Part shown: positions 42,367-50,877 of the stretch, one piece after another
Position numbering within the stretch: the stretch's first letter is position 1
How the letters are laid out: every line of letters begins with the position of its first letter
Assembly: GCF_016863195.1 (NCBI RefSeq)
Contig: NZ_BOOK01000047.1
Span: 1-64,000, forward strand
Reading direction: 5' to 3'
Source of the DNA: Paraplanobispora takensis
GTDB lineage: Bacteria; Actinomycetota; Actinomycetes; Streptosporangiales; Streptosporangiaceae
DNA length: 64,000 bases
Program-made: the position numbers and the translations under genes
Notes under the pieces: generated by a model
The model's input: only the letters and a program-made list of their open reading frames with translations
Told to the model about the DNA's origin: nothing
The model's database searches: none

Positions 42367-43901
42367 CCACCTCTCCGGCCCGGCGCCGGCCGCGGGGCCT
42401 GCCGTGCCTGCGCGACGATCGGGGCTCCATGCCGATGGCCCTGCTGCTCACCATGGTCGGCCTGTCGCTGAGCGCGCTGCTGGTGCCGGTGGTCCTGGGC
42501 CAGATGGCCACCACCCGCAGCAGCTCGGAGCGCATCCGCACCCTGCACGCCGCCGAGGCCGGCGTCGACACCGCGGTCGGGCAGATCCGCGCCGCCGTCG
42601 ACGACGAGGGCAACGGCGTGGTGGAGCAGCTGCCGCCGTGCGAGCTGACCGGCACCTTGGAGTCGGACAGCGCGCTGGGCTCCCCCCGCTACCGGGTGAA
42701 GATCACTTACCAGGACGTCGACCGCAACGACATGGGCTGCTCCCCGACGGAGGTGCCGGCCTACGCGGCCCTGGTCTCCACCGGGATCGAGAAGCCCAAT
42801 GTCGCCTTCACCGCCGGCACCGCGGGCACGCGCACGATCGAGGCGATCTACTCCTTCAAGACCACCAACATCAACATCTTCGGCGGGGCGATCCGCATCG
42901 CGCAGGCCTCCGGTGCCGGCCTGTGCATGGACGCCGGCCAGAACAACGAATCGCCCCCGGCGGGCACCAGGCTGCGGATGCAGACGTGCAAGCCCGGCAC
43001 CAGCGAGCAGCAGTTCGCCTACACCGAGGACCTCAGCCTCAAGCTGGTGGGCTCCGAGACCTCGACCGCGCCGATGGGCATGTGCCTGGACGCGGGTGAA
43101 ACCCCGCAGGCGGTCGGCGCCTACGTGACCTTCGAGCCGTGCCGGAACCGCACCCCCCGGCAGCAGTGGAGCGTGAACAGCAGCTCCAACTTCCAGGGGA
43201 CCAGCGACGGCGTCACCCTGAACAGCCGCTGCTTCAACATGCAGTCCCCGGGCGTGGCCTCCAGCTACGTCGTGCTGGGCGGCTGCGGCGGCGGCAACAC
43301 CCAGCGCGTCTTCCGGTCCGACCCCGGCGTGGGCGCCGGGATGGCGAACGCCGCCACCGGGCAGCTGGTCAACTTCAAGCAGTTCAGCCGGTGCCTGGAC
43401 GTCACCGACCTCAAGGTGACCTCGTCGTACATGATCGCCTGGTTCTGCAAGCAGGCGCCCGACGGCAACGTGCCCTGGAACCAGAAGTGGAGCTTCCCCG
43501 CGGTGCCCACCTCCACCGACGGCGCCTCCGTCGCCGCCAAGGTCACCGGCCGCATCCGCGTCGTCGAGAACGGCAAGGGATACTGCCTGCGCAGCCCGGG
43601 GTCGACCGCGGCGAAGAAGTACACCACGGTGACCTCCTGCGCCGAGACCGGCACGCTGGCGACCGACCTGCAGTGGACCCTGTACGGCGACACCGGCGAC
43701 TACACCACCAGCTACCGCATCATCGACGCCTACGGGTACTGCCTGGCGCCCTCGGACCTGGAGTCGGCCGGTCCCGACGTCCACAGCGACGGCACCAGCA
43801 AGGTCAAGGTGGAGGTCTGCAGCGGTTCCGAGCTGCAGAAGTGGAACGCCCCGGCGAACCTCGTCAAGCCCACGCCCCTGACGAACGTCATCGAGCAGTA
43901 G
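42363..43901 (+). CDS. Pilus-associated PilX-like protein with ricin-B-like lectin region
   Basis: This 512-residue protein has a short basic N-terminus ending DDRG, then SMPMALLLTMVGLSLSALLV. It resembles PilX-type minor pilins, which often lack Glu5. A helix and HAAEAGVDTAVGQIRAAV follow, and then three or more ricin-B-type beta-trefoil units with C-C pairs and QxW-like motifs (LCMDAGQN, QQW, QKW, LQW, LQKW; residues about 170-500). Such domains bind sugars. The GTG start overlaps the PilW-like stop. A strong terminator follows. A lectin fused to a pilin-like protein suggests a carbohydrate-binding pilus tip. Confidence 0.85.
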   Translation: MTTSPARRRPRGLPCLRDDRGSMPMALLLTMVGLSLSALLVPVVLGQMATTRSSSERIRTLHAAEAGVDTAVGQIRAAVDDEGNGVVEQLPPCELTGTLESDSALGSPRYRVKITYQDVDRNDMGCSPTEVPAYAALVSTGIEKPNVAFTAGTAGTRTIEAIYSFKTTNINIFGGAIRIAQASGAGLCMDAGQNNESPPAGTRLRMQTCKPGTSEQQFAYTEDLSLKLVGSETSTAPMGMCLDAGETPQAVGAYVTFEPCRNRTPRQQWSVNSSSNFQGTSDGVTLNSRCFNMQSPGVASSYVVLGGCGGGNTQRVFRSDPGVGAGMANAATGQLVNFKQFSRCLDVTDLKVTSSYMIAWFCKQAPDGNVPWNQKWSFPAVPTSTDGASVAAKVTGRIRVVENGKGYCLRSPGSTAAKKYTTVTSCAETGTLATDLQWTLYGDTGDYTTSYRIIDAYGYCLAPSDLESAGPDVHSDGTSKVKVEVCSGSELQKWNAPANLVKPTPLTNVIEQ

Positions 43902-43906
43902 CCCGC

Positions 43907-43936
43907 CCGGGCGGTCCGAGATTCCGGACCGCCCGG
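43907..43936 (+). terminator. Terminator of the pilus locus
   Basis: CCGGGCGGTCCG pairs perfectly with CGGACCGCCCGG around a 6-nt loop, five bases after the lectin gene stop. Confidence 0.75.
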
Positions 43937-44020
43937 ATCCTCCCCGTTCCCGGACCACCTGAGCCTCTCCCCTTCCCTGCCGTCCGGGGTTCTCCCGGCC
44001 CCTTCCGAGCTGCCGTGTGC

Positions 44021-44056
44021 TATCGAATGACAAATATTGAAATCTGTCATTCGATA
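44021..44056. promoter_or_regulatory. 12-bp inverted repeat, likely TetR operator
   Basis: TATCGAATGACA (44021-44032) and TGTCATTCGATA (44045-44056) are exact inverse complements with a 12-nt spacer. The element lies 73 bp before the aldo/keto reductase start. The TetR-family protein encoded downstream in the same operon is the likely binder. Confidence 0.75.
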
Positions 44057-44128
44057 TGCCATAGTCGTCATGTCGGCGGAACCCGTTCCGCCCCCGACCA
44101 CGAACCCCCGGCAACGAAGGAGCACATC

Positions 44129-45136
44129 GTGCGCAGCCGTACCCTCGGAACCACCGGACCCGCCGTCTCCGCCCTCGGCCTGGGATGCATGGGCATGTCG
44201 GCCCTCTACGGGGAGGCCGACCGCGCCGAGTCCGTCGCCACGATCCACGCCGCGCTGGAGGCCGGCATCACCCTGCTGGACACCGGCGACTTCTACGGCA
44301 TGGGCCACAACGAGCTGCTCATCGGCGAGGCCCTGCGCGAGGCCGGTCCCGGCGCCCGCGACAACGCGGTCATCAGCGTCAAGTTCGGCGCCCTGCGCGA
44401 CGCGGCGGGCGGCTGGCACGGCTACGACGGCCGGCCCTCCGCCGTGAAGAACTTCCTGGCCTACTCGCTGCAGCGGCTCGGCACCGACCACGTCGACGTC
44501 TACCGTCTGTCCCGCCTCGACCCCGAGGTCCCGATCGAGGAGACCGTCGGCGCCATCGCCGAGGAGGTGCAGGCCGGCCGGGTGCGCCACATCGGCCTGT
44601 CGGAGGTCGGCGCCGAGACCATCCGCAGGGCGGCCGCCACGGCGCCCGTCTGCGATCTGCAGATCGAGTACTCCCTGTTCTCCCGCGGCGTCGAGGAGGA
44701 GATCCTGCCGGTCTGCCGGGAGCTGGGCATCGGCGTCACCGCCTACGGCGTGCTCTCCCGCGGCCTGCTCAGCGGGCACTGGACCCGCGACCGCGAGCTC
44801 GGCGCCGGCGACTTCCGCGGCGCGAGCCCCCGCTTCTCCGGGGAGAACCTGGAGCGCAACCTCGACCTGGTCGACGCCCTGCGGAAGGTCGCCGGGCAGA
44901 AGGATGTTACGGTGGCGCAGGCCGCCATCGCCTGGGTGCTCTCCCGCGGTGAGGACGTCGTCCCCCTGGTCGGCGCCCGCCGCCGCGACCGGCTCGCCGA
45001 GGCGCTGGGCGCCCTGGACGTCACGCTCGGCCCGGCCGACCTGGCCGCGATCGAGGAGGCCGTCCCGGCGGACGCGGTCGCCGGTGAGCGCTATCCTGCG
45101 GCGCAGCTGGCCCACATGGACAGCGAGCGCGGCTGA
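44129..45136 (+). CDS. Aldo/keto reductase family oxidoreductase
   Basis: This 335-residue TIM-barrel NADPH oxidoreductase begins RSRTLGTTGPAVSALGLGCMGMS. It shows LDTGDFYGMGHNE (catalytic Asp and Tyr) and VISVKFG (catalytic Lys). In place of the usual Q-H-R/P motif after the fourth strand it has VDVYRLSRLDP, so the usual active-site His is missing; related actinobacterial AKRs also vary here. The start is GTG at 44129 behind AAGGAG. It probably forms an operon with the TetR gene ten bases downstream, and both are behind the 12-bp dyad at 44021. The substrate is unknown. Confidence 0.9.
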   Translation: MRSRTLGTTGPAVSALGLGCMGMSALYGEADRAESVATIHAALEAGITLLDTGDFYGMGHNELLIGEALREAGPGARDNAVISVKFGALRDAAGGWHGYDGRPSAVKNFLAYSLQRLGTDHVDVYRLSRLDPEVPIEETVGAIAEEVQAGRVRHIGLSEVGAETIRRAAATAPVCDLQIEYSLFSRGVEEEILPVCRELGIGVTAYGVLSRGLLSGHWTRDRELGAGDFRGASPRFSGENLERNLDLVDALRKVAGQKDVTVAQAAIAWVLSRGEDVVPLVGARRRDRLAEALGALDVTLGPADLAAIEEAVPADAVAGERYPAAQLAHMDSERG

Positions 45137-45145
45137 GAGGACACC

Positions 45146-45733
45146 ATGTCTGCGGGGACACTGACCGCCGAGGCCATCCTGGCCGCCACCGAGGAGGTGC
45201 TGCGCCGCTACGGCCCGGCCAAGGCCACCGTGGTCGACGTGGCCAGGGTCCTCGGCGTCAGTCACGGCAGCGTCTACCGGCACTTCCCGACCAAGGCCGC
45301 GCTGCGCGCCGCGGTCACGCGGCGCTGGCTGGAGCGCACGCACGCGGGACTGGCCGAGCTCGCCGCCGGGGACGCCCCCGCCCCCGCCAGACTGCGGGAC
45401 TGGCTGACCACCCTGTTCGCGGCCAAGCGCCGCAAGGCCCTGGACGACCCGGAGCTGTTCGCCACCTACTCCGTCCTCGTCGGCGAGGACGACGGCGTGA
45501 TCGCCGAACACGTGGGGCACCTGGTCGACCAGCTCACCCGGATCGTCGCCGACGGGATCGCGGAGGGGACGTTCGCCGCCGCCGAGCCGCGGATCACCGC
45601 GCGGGCGGTGTTCGACGCGACCGGCCGCTTCCACGACCCCGCCTACGCCGCCGAATGGTCCGCCCCGGACATCGAGACCGCCTTCGAGGCCGTCTGCTCC
45701 CTGGTGATCGCGGGTCTGCGGGCACGCGACTGA
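45146..45733 (+). CDS. TetR-family transcriptional regulator
   Basis: This 195-residue protein has an N-terminal HTH (AILAATEEVLRRYGPAKATV ... VLGVSHGSVYRHFPTKAAL) and a C-terminal helical ligand domain. ATG follows GAGAGGACACC. It is encoded directly after the aldo/keto reductase, in the orientation typical of self-regulating reductase operons, and likely acts on the palindrome at 44021-44056. Confidence 0.92.
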   Translation: MSAGTLTAEAILAATEEVLRRYGPAKATVVDVARVLGVSHGSVYRHFPTKAALRAAVTRRWLERTHAGLAELAAGDAPAPARLRDWLTTLFAAKRRKALDDPELFATYSVLVGEDDGVIAEHVGHLVDQLTRIVADGIAEGTFAAAEPRITARAVFDATGRFHDPAYAAEWSAPDIETAFEAVCSLVIAGLRARD

Positions 45734-45882
45734 CCCGGCGCGACCTGCCCGCCGCGGAGGCGCCCCGCAGAAGGCGCGCCGTCCCCATCCGTTGAATGTC
45801 GATCGCTCTGCGTAGTCACCGGGGCATGATGGTGCTCAGGGAGCATCCCGAGGCGGTGATCTCGGGGACGAGGAGGCGGTCC

Positions 45883-47592
45883 GTGCCGTACGCGGAACAG
45901 GAGAAGGCGCTGGTGGCGTTGCTCGACAGCGTCACGGGCGTCGTCAACACGGCCGACAGCCTTGAGCCCGCGGCGCGGGCGGTGATGGCGGCGGTGTGCG
46001 AGCTGACCGGCTGGCCGCTGGGCCACCTGTGCGTGCCCGACGACTCGGGTGAGGGATTCGTCTCCTCGGGGGCGTGGGTGGGGGCCGTCGAACGGTTCAC
46101 GACGCTGCGGGAGGTGACGGCCCGCACCCGTTTCACCTCCGGCAGGGGGATCGTCGGCAAGGCCGTCGCCACCGGAGAACCGGTGTGGTCGCACGACGTC
46201 GCCCACGACCCGCTGTTCATTCGCGCCAAAGAGGAACCCGACCTCGGGGTGGGGGCGGCACTCGCGTTCCCGATCGTGGCCGCCCACGGCGTGGTGGCCG
46301 TGCTGGAGTTCTTCCGTCCCGAGCCCGCGCCCCCCGACACGCCGCTGCTGCGGGTGGTGGCCAACCTCGGCCACCAGCTCGGCCGGGTGGTCGACCGGGA
46401 GCGGAGCAGGCGGGCGCTGGAGGCCGGCCGCCGGCGGCTGGAGGAGATGGTCGAGACGTCGGTGGAGGCGTTCGTGGCGATGGACGCCTCCGGACGCATC
46501 ATCGGGTGGAACGCCGCGGCCGAGCGGATGTTCTCCCTGCCGCGGGAGCAGGCGCTGGGGCGGCCGCTGGCCGAGACGATCATCCCGCCCGCCTACCGTG
46601 AGAGTCACCGCGAGGGCCTCGGGCGCTTCCTGACCACCGGCCGGGCGCGCATCCTCGGCCAGCGGATCGAGGTCCCCGCCCACCGGCCCGACGGCAGCGA
46701 GTTCCCGGTCCAGCTGGCGATCTGGGCCTTCCAGGACGAGGGCCAGTGGGTGTTCAACGCCTTCCTGAACGACATCACCGAATACCGCCGCGCCCAGGAG
46801 GTGCTGCGCGCGGCCTACGAGCGGGAGCTGGCCACCGTGACCCGGCTGAAGGAGCTCGACGAGGCCAAGAGCGGTTTCATCGCCACCGTCTCCCACGAGC
46901 TCCGCACCCCGCTGACCACCCTCGTCGGCTATCTGGAAGTGCTCATCGACGGCGACGCCGGGCCGGTGAACGACCGGCAGGACCGGATGCTGCAGGCCAT
47001 GAACCACAACGCCATACGGCTGCAGCACCTGGTCGAGGACCTCCTGGCCGTCAACACCGCCGACGCCGGGCTCCTGACCGTCAACCCCGTCCTGGTCATG
47101 GCGGAAGACGTCCTCGAGACGGCGCTGGAGGGCATGGCGAAGATCTCCCGCACCCGCGACCGCCCCATCGAGGTCGACATCGACGAGAGCATGGGCCCCA
47201 TCGAGGCCGACCCCGTCCAGCTCTCCCGCGCCCTGCGGGCCCTGCTGTCCAACGCGGTCAAGTTCTCCGCGCCCGGCGGCCCGGTCACCGTCCGCGTGTC
47301 CTCCGCCGGCGACACGGTGTCGATCGCGGTCACCGACACCGGGATCGGGATCCCCGCCGACGAGCTGCCCCACGTCTTCGACCGCTTCTACCGCACGCGC
47401 CTGGCCGCCGACCACGCCGTCCAGGGCATCGGCATCGGCCTGACCATCGCCAAGGACATCGTCGAGGCCCACGGCGGCACCCTCACCGCGGTCAGCTCCC
47501 CGGACCACGGCTCCACCTTCACCATCACCCTCCCCCTCTCCGGGCCGGTCCTTCCGAAGAAGCCCGGAAACAGTCACGACCCGAGCACATAA
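45883..47592 (+). CDS. GAF-PAS sensor histidine kinase (orphan)
   Basis: This kinase of 569 residues (from GTG 45883) has a GAF domain (about residues 20-170), a PAS domain (about 190-300: ETSVEAFVAMDASGRIIGWN) and a HisKA domain with SGFIATVSHELRTPLTTLVG. An HATPase follows with AVKFSAPGGPVT, TDTGIGIPADELPHVFDRF and GIGLTIAKDIVEAHGG. There is no membrane helix, so it senses cytoplasmic signals, possibly a ligand or redox state. The GTG at 45883 is preferred because GAGGAGG lies six bases upstream; an ATG at 45796 in the same frame would add 29 residues. No response regulator gene adjoins it. Confidence 0.9.
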   Translation: MPYAEQEKALVALLDSVTGVVNTADSLEPAARAVMAAVCELTGWPLGHLCVPDDSGEGFVSSGAWVGAVERFTTLREVTARTRFTSGRGIVGKAVATGEPVWSHDVAHDPLFIRAKEEPDLGVGAALAFPIVAAHGVVAVLEFFRPEPAPPDTPLLRVVANLGHQLGRVVDRERSRRALEAGRRRLEEMVETSVEAFVAMDASGRIIGWNAAAERMFSLPREQALGRPLAETIIPPAYRESHREGLGRFLTTGRARILGQRIEVPAHRPDGSEFPVQLAIWAFQDEGQWVFNAFLNDITEYRRAQEVLRAAYERELATVTRLKELDEAKSGFIATVSHELRTPLTTLVGYLEVLIDGDAGPVNDRQDRMLQAMNHNAIRLQHLVEDLLAVNTADAGLLTVNPVLVMAEDVLETALEGMAKISRTRDRPIEVDIDESMGPIEADPVQLSRALRALLSNAVKFSAPGGPVTVRVSSAGDTVSIAVTDTGIGIPADELPHVFDRFYRTRLAADHAVQGIGIGLTIAKDIVEAHGGTLTAVSSPDHGSTFTITLPLSGPVLPKKPGNSHDPST

Positions 47593-47658
47593 GCCGGCCT
47601 CCACGGGGCAGCGGGGCGGTGCGGGGGCTCCACTGTCGAGTGAGGGGAGTGTCCGTTC

Positions 47659-48948
47659 GTGACGAGCGACGACCGCGTCCCGCCCGGGCCGGGACACCGC
47701 CTGCCCGCCCGCCGCGCGGCGATCACGGGACACGCGGCCCTGCTTCTCACCGGAGTCCTCCTATCGGGCGCCTGCGGTTCGCAGGAGTCCGCCGGCTCCC
47801 GGGTCACCCTGGAGTTCTTCCAGTTCAAGCCCGAGGCGATCGAGACCTTCGACAGGATCATCGCGGACTTCGAGGCCGCCCACCCCGGCATCGACGTGGT
47901 CCAGAACCACTCGCCGACCGCCGAGAGCGCCATCAGGGCCCGGCTGGTCAAGGACGACGTCCCCGACGTCATCAGCCTCAACGGCAACGGCGTCTTCGGG
48001 GAGCTCGCCTCCGCCGGCGTCTTCCACGACTTCTCCGCCGCCCCCGCCGCCAAGAGCGTGAACCCGCCCATCCAGCGCATCCTCGACGACCTCGGCGTGC
48101 ACCGGCCGGGCGAGATCAACGGCCTGCCGTTCGCCTCCAACGTCAGCGGCGTCATCTACAACAAGGACCTCTTCCGGCGGCACGGGGTGGAGCCGCCCGC
48201 CACCTGGACGGAACTGGTCGCCGCGGCGAAGAGGTTCCAGGCGGCCGGGGTCACCCCGTTCTATCTCACTCTGAAGGACTCCTGGACGGCCCTGCCCGCC
48301 TTCAACGCCCTGGCGGCGAACCTCGCCCCGCAGGACTTCTTCGACGCGCGCGAGGCCGGGCGCACGAGCTTCGCCTCGGCCTATCCGCAGGTCGTCGGCA
48401 AGCTGAGCGAGCTGTTCGGGTACGGGCAGCGCGACAGGTTCTCCCGCGACTACGACGACGGCAACCAGGCCTTCGCCCAGGGCAAGGCGGCCATGTATCT
48501 GCAGGGCAGCTTCGCCATCCCGGCCATCGACCAGTTCGAGCCGGACTTCGAGATCGGCACCTTCGCCCTGCCCGCCACCGACGACGCCTCGGCCACCCGC
48601 CTGGTGTCCGGCGTCGACGTGGCCCTGACCATGCCCCGCGAGCCCGAACACCCGAAGGAGGCGATGGCCTTCATCGACTATCTCATGCGTCCCGAGGTGA
48701 CCAGGGCCTACGCCGACGAGCAGCGGGCCGTACCGCCGACCGAGGACGCCGCCTCGCAGGACCCCGTGCTGGCCGGGCTCATGCCGTACTTCTCGCAGGG
48801 CCGGCTGACCGGATACGCCGACCACCACATCCCGCTGACCATCCAGCTCGACGCACACGTGCAGCAGTTCCTGATCGACGGCGACCGGGAGCGGCTGCTG
48901 CGCACCCTCGACGACGAGTGGGACAAGGTCGCCGCCCGCCGATCCTGA
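47659..48948 (+). CDS. ABC transporter extracellular solute-binding lipoprotein (sugar type)
   Basis: This 429-residue protein has an N-terminal signal ending in LLSGACGS, a non-canonical lipobox with Cys at about residue 35. It has the cluster-B sugar-binding fold: FQFKPEAIETFDRIIADFEAAHPGI, LPFASNVSGVIYNKDLFRRHGVEPPATW and AFAQGKAAMYLQGSFAI. It delivers an oligosaccharide or similar solute to the two permeases that follow. GTG start at 47659. It is not adjacent to a glycosidase or LacI regulator, so the sugar is unknown. Confidence 0.92.
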   Translation: MTSDDRVPPGPGHRLPARRAAITGHAALLLTGVLLSGACGSQESAGSRVTLEFFQFKPEAIETFDRIIADFEAAHPGIDVVQNHSPTAESAIRARLVKDDVPDVISLNGNGVFGELASAGVFHDFSAAPAAKSVNPPIQRILDDLGVHRPGEINGLPFASNVSGVIYNKDLFRRHGVEPPATWTELVAAAKRFQAAGVTPFYLTLKDSWTALPAFNALAANLAPQDFFDAREAGRTSFASAYPQVVGKLSELFGYGQRDRFSRDYDDGNQAFAQGKAAMYLQGSFAIPAIDQFEPDFEIGTFALPATDDASATRLVSGVDVALTMPREPEHPKEAMAFIDYLMRPEVTRAYADEQRAVPPTEDAASQDPVLAGLMPYFSQGRLTGYADHHIPLTIQLDAHVQQFLIDGDRERLLRTLDDEWDKVAARRS

Positions 48949-48985
48949 CGCAGCCGCCCGCCGATCCAGACACGAGGGAATCCCC

Positions 48986-49882
48986 ATGACGACAGCCGCC
49001 CCGCCCGGCAGGCGGACCCGCAAACCGGTCGGCCGCACGTTCTACTGGATGGTCATCCCGGCGCTCGTCCTGTTCGTGCTCTTCCACACGGTCCCGGTCC
49101 TGCAGGGCTTCTACTACAGCCTCACCGACTATCCGGGGTACGGGAGCCACGAGTTCATCGGCTTGCAGAACTACGCGAACCTCTTCAAGGACGACAGGAT
49201 CCTGGACGCCTACCTGTTCACCTTCCAGTTCGCGATCGTCGCCACCATCCTGACCAACGTCATCGCACTGGCCATCCCCATGGGGCTGAACGCGAAGATC
49301 CGTTTCCGCACGACGCTGCGCGGGATCTTCTTCATCCCCAACGTGCTGGCCATCCTCATCGTCGGCTACATCTTCAACTATCTGTTCTCCAACTCGCTGC
49401 CCGTCGTCGCCGAAGCGCTCGGCATCGAGGCGCTGAGCACGAACATCCTGGTCAACCCCGACCTCGCCTGGCTCGGCATCGTCATCGTCGCCACCTGGCA
49501 GGCCGTGGCCTTCAACATCATCATCTATCTCGCCGGCCTGCAGACCATCCCGGGCGACGTGGTCGAGGCCGCCACCATCGACGGCGCGGGCCGGTGGCGG
49601 CAGTTCGCGTCGATCACCTTCCCGCTGATCGCACCGTTCTTCACGATCAACATGGTGCTGTCGCTGAAGAACTTCCTGCAGGTCTTCGACCACATCATCG
49701 CCCTCACCAACGGCGGCCCCGGCACGGCGACCACGTCGGTCTCCGTGCTGATCTACACCGGCGGCCTGGAAGGCGGCGAGTACGCCTACCAGACGGCCAA
49801 CGCCATCGTGTACTTCCTCGTCATCGTCGCGGTCTCCGTCTTCCAGATGCGCCTGCTGCAGCGTCGTGAAATGAGCGCCTGA
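48986..49882 (+). CDS. Sugar ABC transporter permease (MalF type)
   Basis: This 298-residue permease has six membrane helices and the EAA loop VVEAATIDGAGRWRQFASITFPLI (EAAxxDGA motif), which docks to the ATPase. ATG follows CGAGGGAATCCCC. It overlaps the second permease by one base (TGATG). Confidence 0.93.
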   Translation: MTTAAPPGRRTRKPVGRTFYWMVIPALVLFVLFHTVPVLQGFYYSLTDYPGYGSHEFIGLQNYANLFKDDRILDAYLFTFQFAIVATILTNVIALAIPMGLNAKIRFRTTLRGIFFIPNVLAILIVGYIFNYLFSNSLPVVAEALGIEALSTNILVNPDLAWLGIVIVATWQAVAFNIIIYLAGLQTIPGDVVEAATIDGAGRWRQFASITFPLIAPFFTINMVLSLKNFLQVFDHIIALTNGGPGTATTSVSVLIYTGGLEGGEYAYQTANAIVYFLVIVAVSVFQMRLLQRREMSA

Positions 49883-50793
49883 TGTCCATCCGATCCGCCG
49901 CTCCCGCCACCGGCACCGGTACCGCGCCGGCCGGTCCGGCCGAGGCGCCCCCGCGCTCCCCCTCCCGGCCCCGCCGCCGGCCGCGCGTCAACTGGTGGCT
50001 CACCGCCCTGCTCGCGGCCTGCTCGCTGACCGTGCTCGTCCCGCTGTACTTCACCGTCGTCACCGCGCTGAAGAAACCCGCCGAGCTCGCCGGAGCGGGC
50101 TTCGACCTGCCGCAGGACCCCCAGTGGGGCAACTTCGCCGAGGCCTGGCGCCTGACCGGCTATCCCCAGGCGGCGCTGAACAGCGCCCTGATCACCGTCG
50201 GGGCCGTCCTGCTGACGTTGCTGACGAACTCGATGGTGGCCTACGCCATCGCCCGCAACATGGACCGACGGCTGTTCAAAGGCCTGTACTTCTTCTTCGT
50301 CTCGGCGCTGTTCATCCCGTTCCCGATCATCATGCTGCCGGTCATCAAGCAGACCTCGATGCTGGGCCTGGACAACCAGGCCGGGCTGATCTTCCTCTAC
50401 GTCGTGTACGGCCTGGCCTTCAACATCTTCCTGTACGTCGGGTACATCAAGTCGATCCCCCGGGCGCTGGAGGAGGCCGCCCGCACGGACGGGGCGGGCA
50501 CGTGGACGGTGTTCTGGAAGGTGATCTTCCCGCTGCTCACCCCCATGAACGCCACGGTGGGCATCCTCACCTTCCTGTGGGCCTGGAACGACTTCCTGCT
50601 GCCCCTGGTGATCCTGTCCAGCCCCTCGGCGCGAACCCTTCCCCTGGCGCAGTACGTCTTCCAGAACCAGTTCAGCTCCGACTACACCACCGCCTTCGCC
50701 TCCTACCTCATGGCGCTGGCCCCGGTCCTGCTCGTCTATCTCTTCGCCCAGCGCTGGATCATCTCCGGCGTCCTGCGGGGAGCCGTCAAGTGA
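49882..50793 (+). CDS. Sugar ABC transporter permease (MalG type)
   Basis: This 303-residue permease has six membrane helices and an EAA loop (LEEAARTDGAGTWTVFWKVI). The N-terminus has a Pro/Arg-rich cytoplasmic tail. No ATP-binding gene follows; actinobacteria usually share one MsiK/MalK-type ATPase among such importers, encoded elsewhere. Confidence 0.93.
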   Translation: MSIRSAAPATGTGTAPAGPAEAPPRSPSRPRRRPRVNWWLTALLAACSLTVLVPLYFTVVTALKKPAELAGAGFDLPQDPQWGNFAEAWRLTGYPQAALNSALITVGAVLLTLLTNSMVAYAIARNMDRRLFKGLYFFFVSALFIPFPIIMLPVIKQTSMLGLDNQAGLIFLYVVYGLAFNIFLYVGYIKSIPRALEEAARTDGAGTWTVFWKVIFPLLTPMNATVGILTFLWAWNDFLLPLVILSSPSARTLPLAQYVFQNQFSSDYTTAFASYLMALAPVLLVYLFAQRWIISGVLRGAVK

Positions 50794-50877
50794 CCCGGGC
50801 GATCACCGGGCCGACATATTCATCTGCACAGGGCCGAACACCTGGAAGCCGCCCCTCAACCGAATGAAGATGGAGAC

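Noticed and set aside
31776-43901. A type II secretion system instead of a pilus
   Set aside because: PilT with AIRNLIRE, PilM/PilN/PilO and a type IVa pilin with a C-terminal disulfide loop all favour a pilus; no secretin exists.
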